Below, piece after piece: positions 54,890 through 64,000 of a stretch of DNA of 64,000 bases. The number at the start of each line of letters is the position of its first letter. The stretch's first letter is position 1. Origin of the DNA: Ganoderma boninense (taxonomy: Eukaryota; Basidiomycota; Agaricomycetes; Polyporales; Polyporaceae); assembly GCA_002900995.3 (NCBI GenBank), contig CM035305.1, forward strand, positions 5,394,016 through 5,458,015, given 5' to 3'. The translations under genes and the position numbers were made by a program. Under the pieces are notes generated by a model. It was not told where the DNA came from and did not search any database. It worked only from the letters and a program-made list of their open reading frames with translations.

Positions 54890-57800
54890 ATGCCCGACGT
54901 CTCGTACTCTGCGCTTGCCAACTGGGATGGGAGACTCTCGGCGCCTGGCAGCATCAACGGCGACGAAGCTCCTTCAGGGTCACGGTCGTCGTCCCGCCCG
55001 CCAAGAACTTCTCCGCGAGTCGATCCAACCCCCAATGGATATTCTCATGCGGTTGTGTCGAGTGCCGTGGTCGCAGAAAAGGATGGGGTAATGAGCTCTC
55101 CCAATGTGGTCGCGGAGCGCACAGAGAGGGGTGCGGGGAGCGCGTCCGAGAAGGTACGTCGACGTGCGAATCGTTTAATGCGAAGCCTACGAGGGGTTCG
55201 TGATAATCATCGCAAGCAGGAGGCACCGCCGCCAACGTTGGCTCCCGAGCACCTCGGCGCCGCACCAGACGACTCAGAGCAACCACCATCGTTGCGCAAA
55301 GAACTATCCCCATCCTGCTCACAGGCTCTTCCCATCTCACCTCAGAAACCGATGAGCCGTGCGTCTCGTCAGCCGTTGCATTCGCCAACGCGAGACAAGC
55401 GCGATCACTCGCGTTCCCGTCCACCAGCCCACGACGACGACGCAGACTCGCTCATGGATGCGGATGGCGAGACGGATCACGAAAGCGAAGCATCCATCTA
55501 TCCTGTCCAGAATATTGCTGGATCTTCCACATCTACTGCCAATGTGAGCAGGCATTTGCGGCTGCCGGCTTGCTCAACCTCACTTTATCCCTGCAGACCG
55601 CCACACCAGACTCGACAGAGGCGACCGTCGTCACACAAACGCCTTCGGTGAATAGGAGAGAGAAGCCACTCAGCAAAAACGCATACATGTACGCAAACGA
55701 GCAATTTGACGGTGTGGGCAAGAGCCGTGTATCACCATCGGTGAGTCTCTTCGTTCTACACGATCCGAATCGGCCGCATATCGACACCTCGCGCCCCCGG
55801 CTTCTCCATCCAGCTTTCCTCCCCCCGTGATCCTCAATCCTGCTCTCCCTCTCGTTCCACTGCACCTGTGGTGTCCCTTCCACCGGCGCAGCTTTCTACA
55901 GGTTCTGAAGTGATGTCGCTCAGGGATCGTATGGTGAGTTCGCAGCATCTTGGCCCGTGTGGACTGCGCAACTTCGCGAGGGTTTCATGGACTCGGGCCC
56001 ATACCACGACGCGATTTCTCTGGACTGTCAGGTCCATCTTTGTTCGGGTTCCGCGATACCATGCTCTCGGACGCATTCAGTCGTGGGGCTTAGGTTTTCC
56101 AGAGTTGTCGGTTTCCGACGTGCGCGTGTGCGAGCTTGGAAGGTTCCTCCGGGAGTAATCTGGATTCAATGTGCAGTCTTCATGGCGTCGTCGTGCGTGG
56201 TCTCACTAAACGCCGTTGTCCGCAGTCCCCGAAACGCAAGGATCCCAGTCGCTCTCCGCCTCTGTCAAGTCCGCTCACGTCTCCGGATATGTCGCTCCGC
56301 GACCTCTCCGTCCTCCCACCTTCCTCAACCGCTGCAGCCCCCGGCATACGAGCCACGAAAAGGCGCCGCCTCAACCGCGCGTACGTCGAAGTGCCCCCGT
56401 TACCTCCGTGGCGTCGGCGCGCGTCTTATGTGCCCGCGTTGGCGCTATTCGAACGTGCATTCGCGCAGGAGGAGGACGATGCCATGGCTGAGGACTACGC
56501 AGCTGGGCTGGGGTTGGTGCTCAATGGTGTGGCCTCCATGCAAGAGCGGGACGTGTCTGTGTCTACCTCCCCAGCGAGGCCGTCTACCAATCGACGCCCG
56601 ATCCGTTCCTCTAGGTTACGGGCGAGGGAGTCGCTGGTGAGAGAGCCTCCGAGTGTCAGAGCTACCAGTGTCAGCACGTCTTCGGTATCGAAAAAGCGGG
56701 GAAGGCCACCAGCACCCGAGACCACGGAGAGGATGGAGAGTGCTGTACCGGCTGAGGAGGAGCCAGCACCTAGGCGCAGGTCCGGACGAGGGGCGAAGGC
56801 CCAGGAAAAGGAGGAACAGCCAAGCAAGGGTAAGAGCAAGGGGAAGGGGAAAGGGAAGGAGAGGGCGCGGGAGGTCGATGCTGAGGTGGAGAACCCAGAA
56901 GGCATTGCGGAAGAGCATCCACCGCCGGGAGCAGAGGAGGGGAGGGAAGAGAAGGAGGAGCTTTTGGACGACAGCCTGGAAGAGGAGGATGAGCCACATC
57001 TACCTGCCGACAATCTGGAGCTATACCTTCCGTCGGTGCGCATCCAGATCGGGACGTATCCTCAAGCGGCGGACGAGGTGCTGCACGTGGCGTTCCAACG
57101 CCTGCTCATTGCGAGTAAGAGTTCCGTTTGGCCCCCTCGCAGTGAGCAGAGCGTGACGTCGAGCCTTTACCAGGCAGCATCCGTTATTATTGATCCGACT
57201 TCATCATCTTCGTCTCCCACGCCTCCTCCAGCACCTTCTACTTCGACTACAACCCAGCACCTTCCACCTACTGAATTACCTACATCAGCATCTCAACCTT
57301 CTCCTCCACCTTCCGCCTCCGCCAAGGACAACAAACCTGAACGTTCTCAGCCAATCAAACCGCTACCGAGACGCTCACACTTGAAATCCATCGCGTCACG
57401 CCCTACCAACCCCGCCTCGGCACCGTCCGCCTCTTCCCTTCCAGGTAGTGCCAATGAACCGTCTTCGCAGCCCTCCAAATTCTCCTCATCTACGCATACC
57501 CCTCGGACTTCGTCGGATGTCCCTCCCGCCACGATCGCTGCAACATCAGGACAGACTATTCTCTCTCAGACCTCCCAATCTCCTCTGAGACCCTCACAGC
57601 CAAGTATCCATCGACCCCATGAAATCCACCCTACCCAGACGCTTCCCCCTCATAGCCCTCATCCTCCTCAAAGCGACGTGCGCACAGATTCTCAGCAGAG
57701 CTTTGACTTCAACTCAATATTGGTCGATTTCGAACCACATCCTGCCACCTCTCCGGCGTCCACGTCTCCTTCTCAATCCCAGTCATCTTTCCCCGCTGGC

Positions 57801-59829
57801 CCGCCATCTGGGAGAGTACTACCGAGCCCGCCGGGAGGGTTCAAGACCCTCCAACACATCCTCACTCACTTCGGGCCCGGCCACAACTTGGTCTCGCCCG
57901 GGAGGGACGGGTCCCACCACGACGTGCAACAGAACGCACCAGCCGTCGCTGCACAGAGGACCCCGCCGACGCCCGGGGACAAGTTCCTCAGGTCGGTCGG
58001 ATACGAAGGAACGGAGCTACAGTGCGGCAGCTTCTTTCCGTGGGTGATCGACGACAACAGTGGGCAACACCTTGACCTTGACCCAGGCGTTCCCGGCGGC
58101 ACGATCGATCCTTCGCTCTTGGGGGGACCACTGCCCGAGGCGCGTCCGCCCTCGATGTCCCCACAGGGTTCCTCATCTCATTCCCAATCACACCATGGTC
58201 CCGTCGCGGGTCCTTCGCGCCTCCCAGACGTCATCGACCTGACCCTCGAGGTGTCGTCAGAGTCGTCCGCACAGTCTCACTCGCCTCGGACGCCGCAAGA
58301 CTTGGGGTCGGACTCTGACTCGCATTCGGAGCCGGGTGGAGACGTCCCGCTCTCTATGATGCTCCAGCGACAGTTCCCGGCGCTGTCGAAGGACCTGTCT
58401 GTCGTCGAGGTGGAGGGCAGGCGGCCGCGCCGCTTGACTGAGCGCGCACTTGCGATGCAGCATAACTTCGACATTGGTTTGTCGGGCGAGAGCTATGGAG
58501 GATTCTTGAGGGGCTCTGCGTCCCCGAGCAAGAGCAAGAAGGGGGCAGGTAAGGATCAGGCGAAGGAGGGCGGAAAGCCTTACTCGAAGAACGGCGTAGG
58601 GAAAGGGAAGGGGAAGGGGAAGGGGAAGGAAAAGGCGAGGGCGGGAGCGGTGGAGGAGTGCGAGAGCGAGAAGACCATCAGGGAGCTAGCGGCCCAGCCG
58701 ACCTTTTGCCACCAATGTAGGTGCACGAACATGCGGGAGAAGATGCGCTGCTCGGCGATCCGGGCCTCGGGCGATCCGTGCGGCTTGCGGTTCTGCAGCC
58801 GCTGCATAGAGCTCAGGTGCGGACAACTTCTCTACAACTGCCTGCCCAGGGCTGACGGAAGTCACGCGGTCGGACAGGTACCCGGATATCGTATTCGAGG
58901 AGTACGCACGCCACTTTGTCTGCCCGCGCTGCCAGGGCACCTGCAACTGTTCCAACTGCTGCGGCAGGCGCGGTGTAGCCTACATCTCCGCGCGCGTCGG
59001 GAAGCTGCCCTTGGCCAACTCTGCGGAGGCGCTGGCACTCATCAAGGCCGCAGAAGAGAAGAGCCTCAATTTGAAGGATGATGTGCCGGGTCGTGGCGTA
59101 GCTCGGCGGATGGTCACCCCACCCGCTCCGAAGCTCGACCTCGTCCCGGGGCAGTTCTTCGGGGTTATCTATGGTCTCGAGGGCGAGCGCATGGGACCGG
59201 GCTATATGGGCGAGGACAACCAGCGTGTCCTGTTGCCTTCCCAAGAGGGTGTGGGGAAGACGAAGGGCGCGGGTCGACGAAAGCGACGAATATGCTACGG
59301 CAAGGCTGTCGCATACATCGGTGAGCGGCGGGTCCCATCCCGTGCGCTCATCCCGTCTTCGTCTGCGTCTGCATCCGCGTCCGCGTCCGCATCTGCATCT
59401 GTACCGCCGCAGGCCTCATCTTCTGTTTCTCAAGATTCGCAGGCGGCCACTCTGGCTGGGAACGAGCGACCCTCTCTCCCGCCTGCTGCGGCCCCGCCAG
59501 TCTCCGAGCCCCAAAGGGCGGTCACCCCGCTTCCTCGTGGCAGGATGTACATCGGCAATCGCTCCGTTCTCGACAAGGGCACGTACGTCCCGATGGACGA
59601 GCTCGTCGCGCGCGCGATACGCGAGGAGGAAGAGGACCTCGCTTGGGGCGGGCCGCTCTCAGACCCGCCCTCGATGGACGACCAGGACGAAGCTGCCGCG
59701 CCTGCACGTCAGAACGCGGCGTACAGTACGCTAGACGTGCAGTACGCGATTGCGGTTGCGTTGCACACTCTGCAGGGCTCGCCGAAGGATCAGGCTAAGT
59801 TGGCAGCGGCTGACGCGGTGAGAAGCTAA
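54890..59829 (+). CDS. CDCA7-like zinc-finger protein (zf-4CXXC_R1)
   Basis: Six exons (54890-55153, 55220-55543, 55597-55740, 55814-55933, 56226-58816, 58878-59829) give exactly 1,464 aa. The start MPDVSYSALANWDGRLSA was chosen as the first ATG after the upstream low-complexity stretch. About 1,100 residues are disordered, with basic KGKGKGKGKE tracts and acidic patches. Near aa 1110-1185 lies a cross-brace Cys module: FCHQCRCTNMREKMRCSA, PCGLRFCSRCIELRYPDI and FVCPRCQGTCNCSNCCGRRG, split by a 61-nt intron. This is the zf-4CXXC_R1 domain of human CDCA7, which partners the SNF2-type remodeller HELLS in keeping DNA methylation. The Arg after CHQC and the Arg of ELRYP match residues conserved in CDCA7. 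The tail has an SASASASAS run from hexanucleotide repeats. Role in chromatin or DNA methylation is an inference from the domain. Confidence 0.88.
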
Positions 59830-60253
59830 TTGATGAGCGGGGATGCCAGTGGATATGGACATGTAGTTGTGGAGCATTATTCGTTGTCCTTCGTCTTGAC
59901 GATTTGGTTCTTCGATTTGTAGAGGTTTACTTAGTTGCCGTGCTCGTTTTTTGTAAGCAGGAGTTGTCCTGTACTCCGGTCCGTGTACGGTACATGAGGT
60001 GTTTGGAGCTCAGATGTATCTAATTCGTGATAAAGTACTTGGCCGTTGCCAGTAATCTACAGTCATGCGTCTAGTTCTTGGTATCGAGCGGACCTGCGCG
60101 GCGTTTCGTACGATGAGGAAGTGGGGATAGTAGTGAAGCAAAGCGTAATTGAGGGGAGGGTCAACTTGTATGGGGAGCACTTTGAAGTATCGGCATCACA
60201 AGCATATAACGACGGAACCGGGAGAACACAATGATACTGCTAACCTGGGATCT
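59830..60253. other. Convergent 3' region
   Basis: About 420 bp between the stop of the zinc-finger gene (+) and the stop of the membrane-protein gene (-). No feature is supported. Consistent with two 3' UTRs. Confidence 0.5.
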
Positions 60254-61474
60254 TCAGAACACCGAGTTGTACGGCCCTATGATTGCCCCCCACATGCGAC
60301 AGTGCGCGATTTCGGGTTTGAAATCGTGTCTCAGTACATGCTTCATCGTCAACGCAGCCTTCCGTGGCTCCTGAATGTTCTGGAGGCTTGACAGCCGGCG
60401 ATGCGTTCGCCAGTCTCCGCAATAGACGTACGCCCAGAGGAGGACCCGCTGCAGACCGTTGCAGGGCAGATACAGCACTGGGCGTCGCGTCCACCGGGCG
60501 AGCATCGCTATCGGAGCGAAGAGGAGAAAAGGGTAGAGCGCATATCCTCCGATCTCCTGCCGAATTTACGAGAATCGTGGTTAATAAGGAGATGTTCAAT
60601 TGAAGTGTTGGAGAGCACGTGGTGCAGCAAAGAAACAAACCTACCTCCTCGTAGAGCCTGTTGGCACAATGTGTAGCGCAGCGGACCCAGTCGTCCGCGT
60701 TGGCCGTAGGTAACAACGCATCTTGCATCCGCATCCCGTTCATCCCAGTAGCCATCACTATTGCGGCAGCTACCCAGGTCGTGTCATCTGCCCATAGATT
60801 GTCATGCCACCAGACAACCTTTTGCCAGAAGCTGCCGGCGTTGTAGGCATCTGGGGAGAGGACATGATAAATTCCGTCGGCACCACGGCGACTACTATTT
60901 ACTCACCATCACGCAACCTCAAGCAAGGAAGGTCCTTCTTGAGCTCTTGGATGTGCTCCTTGACTTTCTGGCGAACGTCGCTGTCACCGTCGTTGTACTG
61001 TAGAACCTGCCTCATCCGGTATGCGCCCAGCTCGATCACGAGGCGGTCCTCGTCATGATATATCATGTTGTGCTGCATAACCAGCCCATCCATCCCGAGG
61101 GAGAACATCGTGCCGAAGACGATGTAGATCTCGGATAGCCGCATGGAGGTTACCCGGAGGCGACGCCGCAGCGGTCTGTGGCGTCGGTAGTAGCAGTGTG
61201 TGGCGTAAGCTGCCCCGCAGAGCGCGCCGGGTACGAAGGTAAACCACTGTGCATAATGACAAGGAGTTAACCGATTAGTTACTGCAGATGAGCAGGGCAC
61301 TGAACTTACCGGGAAATGTCGCGCCTTGGGGTAGTTAGATGGATCGAGTTCAATCTGTGGATCCGATGTGGGAGCTCTTGTCGAGCTCATATCCTGGTAT
61401 GAGTCGGAGGATAGGTTCGACAATGCCGGGGAAATCCCCCTTAAACAAGATGCGAAGTACTCTGCGACGCCCAT
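60254..61474 (-). CDS. Membrane protein of unknown function
   Basis: Four exons (61474-61310, 61246-60907, 60850-60645, 60556-60254) sum to exactly 337 aa. Hydrophobic segments: WFTFVPGALCGAAYATHCYY, YIVFGTMFSLGMDGLVM, LWADDTTWVAAAIVMATGM and GGYALYPFLLFAPIAMLARW, with a further one at VLLWAYVYC. This suggests three to five membrane spans. Between them are charged stretches (DVRQKVKEHIQELKKDLP). The sequence looks conserved and well spliced, but I recognise no named family. The start could also be the ATG at 61390 (MSSTRAPTSDPQ), 28 codons downstream and in frame. The gene lies about 275 bp downstream of the F-box-like gene on the same strand. Confidence 0.65.
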
Positions 61475-61749
61475 ACTGGCAAGCTGTGGTCCTGAGCAAG
61501 CTGTAGACCAGCGCCAGACGTCCGACTGCAGTGTCCTGGACCGTGCGACATCCTCGCGGCAACTGGTCGGAATTCGGGCCGTCGTGCGAATACAAAGTAA
61601 ATCACGAAGATCTCGGGTCCTACTTATATTCCCTCTCCTGCGCCCGCAATAGCCACAAGCCACTAGTAGGGATCCTACAGTGTCTGAACACCACTTGTAG
61701 GTGCATCGCATGAGAAAACGCACGCCTATCCAGCACCCCGATACCACGG

Positions 61750-63397
61750 TCACTCCGAATCCTGCCAATATTCATGGCCACCGTGCTGCACAGAATCCTT
61801 CCACAACCCCCATCCAAACCTCTGTGCATCAGTGTCGTCGTCCAAGGAGTCGCCGTAGATTTCACACTCGTCAACATGGTCGAAGATACCCGTCTCCTTG
61901 TAGTCGGGCTCCTGCCTGCCACGCCATTTCTGCTTCCACTCCGACGAGTAGTCATGATCGACGCAGATGCGCAGCCTCCGCAATCGGCGGCCGTCCTCGT
62001 CGCGATGCGCGAGTGCATGGGAGAGGATCTCGCAAAACGCTAGCGGGATGGTCCGGACGATGAGATCGAGGTGCGCGAGGTGCGGGAATAGCACCGGGCT
62101 GTCGTTCTCGAGGACGTGGGCGACCGCTCGTGCCAGCTCGATGTGACCGTCGACTTCCTCCTCGCAGCTCATCGCGTCGTACTTGATGAGTAGTGTCGAC
62201 AGCGCGGGGCATGTGGGTGGCGAGCTGAGCTAGGAAAGCTGAGGACGTGGGGTCCCACTGGTCGTAAGTTAGGATGTGGATCTCCTCGACGCCGGACAGC
62301 GGGAGCACGGTCGGAAAGCCGGTGAATGCCCAGTCGGTCCTGTCTTCATCCGGGGCTCCAAAGTATACCGCCCTGAGGGTCATGGACAACGAAACGTGGC
62401 GTCCGTGGAGTGTGACTTCGAGCTCTGCGAAGTTAGGGGACACATCCAGCGCTAGGCAAGGCATTGTGCGTGTGGAGAGGGCGTCCAGAATAAGGGGTGT
62501 CGACAAGTGTGTCGCTTCTCCCACATCGAAGTCAAGAAATGCTGCCCTTGGAATCTCTATCGCGTTCATTAGGTAGAATACCATGGTGGAATTCATTTGA
62601 TAGATGCGCGCGTTCTGTAAGCGAGGGAGAGCGACAGCTGAAGATACCGTGATCGGATTCGGAGAGATGGTGAAGTCGCTGGACATAATATACAATACTT
62701 CGAGAGAAGGCACGCTTCTCAAGAGGTTGAGTAGGTCGGAAACGCTGAGTCGGCGGATGTAGTCCAGACGTAAATGTGTGAGTTTCGGCAGAATCTGTGC
62801 TGGAACGAAGAGAAGGCGTTGCAAGAGCATTGCCTTCAGGGAAGGGAAAAGAGCTGGAGAATGAGGATCAGACACCGTCGTTGAATGTGGCACGGTGATG
62901 TCGTAGGAAATGGAAAGCACAAGGAGTTGAGGCAGGTTGACCGCCAAGATAGACTGCAAAGCGGATATGGACTCTCCCGCCCAAACGTCTAGCTCGCGAA
63001 TGCGTGTCCTGTTGGTCCTTACGACAGCTTCGAGTGCATTTTCGTCGCCTGTGATGCCTCCACGCAGACTGATGGCTGCACCTGACGATCGGATTAGTAG
63101 CATTGGAGCGAATGTACGCTGCAGTTGAAAGTCGACCTCTGTCCACAAGGAGGCAGCGTTGGAAGCGATCGCGCACCACTTGTGGCACACAAGCATTACA
63201 GCGACAAGAGGCTTGTAGGAAACAAACGCAGGGCGAGGGGTCCAACACTTCGTGCGAGGCGGAGGAGACCTCAGGTGACTGAAAACCATCTGGAGAAGCT
63301 CGGGAGGGAGCCTATTGGCGGGGATAGGGAGATATTTGTTTCGGAGCCTCCTCAGTTGCGTCATGGCTAAGCGGGTCTCTCGTTCAAGAGTTTCCAA
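61750..63397 (-). CDS. F-box-like protein with leucine-rich body (frame break)
   Basis: The open frame from 63397 begins at a TTG preceded by a plausible TAG acceptor, so an upstream first exon is likely. The first internal ATG is at 63364 (MTQLRRLRNKYLPIPANRLP). The F-box core RLPPELLQMVFSHL is followed by VAVMLVCHKWCAIASNAASL and a series of leucine-rich stretches (LPKLTHLRLDYIRRLSV, LRSVPSLEVLYIM), the standard layout of agaricomycete F-box proteins thought to select substrates for SCF ubiquitin ligases. Around 62201-62208 the frame slips by one. One base too many in CCCCGCGCTG joins THMPR to LSTLLIKYDAMSCEEEVDG, after which the frame is open to a stop at 61750 and acidic (DECEIYGDSLDDDTD). 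With that base removed the length divides by three (548 aa from 63397). Insertion or assembly error. Confidence 0.8.
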
Positions 63398-64000
63398 CTA
63401 TCGAAACACTTTGAGTACGCATCCACTAAGACTGAGATATTGATGAGCGTACGGTTTCATCTCTGGGTCTCGTTAGCAAGCAGTTTCGTGAATTAGCAAT
63501 AAAAATCTCTCACTGTATACCAGTAACACATTTTTTCTCGATAAGGCGGTAGTTTTGCGTCAAGTTGCTGCACGTAGCGGCGATGGGGTCCAAGTCCGTC
63601 ATCCGATTTGCGGTCTAGAATCACAATGTGCAGATACGCAGATTACCAATCAGTGTAAGCCTCCATAGGACAATACGATTGCATGTGTACATACACTGTG
63701 GTGACGTCGCAGACAAGAGCGAAGATGAGGCAGTTGCAAATCTCTCCCGTCATCAGTGGCGCTTAATTGAAGCGCCTACTAATCGTCGATCGTGTAAGTA
63801 TACTATAAATATACTAAGTATTGCAAGTTGCGGTATACGTAGTCGCATTCCATTAACCTTGTTAAATGGTTTGGAGTGCATAAAAACAAGCGTAGTTCAA
63901 AGGCGTATATTGTGGTTCAATTCTTGGAAGCATTACTCGGTTCCTACTGGCAGAATCAACGTTGCCCCTCGGGAGCACCTGAAAGACTCGGAGTCGAGAA
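63398..64000. other. Right end, no supported gene
   Basis: About 600 bp of AT-richer sequence, presumably the promoter and possible first exon of the F-box-like gene. GGTTCAATTC near 63915 resembles a tRNA B box, but I see no cloverleaf around it. Confidence 0.45.

Noticed and set aside
54890..59829. The CDCA7-like protein as partner of the 21.9-kb helicase (CDCA7-HELLS-like pair)
   Set aside because: They are about 27 kb apart, separated by many unrelated genes, and the helicase motifs do not look HELLS-like.
63905..63930. tRNA B box at the right end
   Set aside because: GGTTCAATTC occurs but no acceptor, D or anticodon stems can be drawn around it.

Overview
The window reads as nuclear DNA of a filamentous basidiomycete, probably a wood-inhabiting agaricomycete. 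That is an inference from the very short GT-AG introns (mostly 48-80 nt), many small exons, GC-rich codons, GMC oxidoreductases of the lignocellulose-linked AA3 type, and several protein families I know only from Basidiomycota. No species is claimed. Exon structures below were spliced by eye. For most genes the summed exon lengths divide exactly by three, which supports the models.

Layout. 1.5-3.2 kb (-): 7TM-like membrane protein. 4.27-6.76 kb (-): M17 leucyl aminopeptidase with 17 exons. 9.1-11.0 kb (+): basidiomycete-type hypothetical protein. 11.7-17.2 kb (-): SH3-like plus TBC protein of about 1,700 aa. 19.7-20.6 kb (-): Ala/Glu/Arg-repeat coiled-coil protein. 21.9-27.6 kb (+): SNF2-like helicase of 1,479 aa. 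29.5-33.5 kb (+): unknown 1,276-aa protein with internal repeats. 34.1-35.9 kb (+): GMC oxidoreductase whose N-terminus is lost at an assembly gap. 36.4-38.8 kb (-): complete secreted GMC oxidoreductase. 41.0-41.8 kb (+): small Cys-rich secreted protein. 42.2 kb (-): tRNA-Gly(UCC) with a 12-nt intron. 43-50 kb (+): a relic and two tandem paralogues of a secreted family. 52.6 kb (-): small hypothetical. 53.2-54.3 kb (+): haloacid-dehalogenase-like enzyme, 5' end lost at a second gap. 54.9-59.8 kb (+): CDCA7-like zinc-finger protein. 60.3-61.5 kb (-): membrane protein. 61.75-63.4 kb (-): F-box-like protein.

Most of the window is ordinary gene space. The least ordinary stretch is about 19-34 kb. 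A divergent SNF2-like helicase and a large unknown protein lie head to tail there. They are embedded in arrays of a near-palindromic core (roughly CTCCnGGAAGGCC) spaced about 40-90 bp, with a 258-bp near-perfect palindrome on one side and a double hairpin on the other. One array fills a 650-nt intron of the helicase, about ten times the length of its other introns. This is my best candidate for an undescribed system, but the link between the parts is inferred from position only.

Three otherwise intact genes each carry a single-base frame break (TBC protein, second secreted paralogue, F-box protein), and two 100-N gaps remove gene starts. Assembly error should be excluded before any of these is called a pseudogene.
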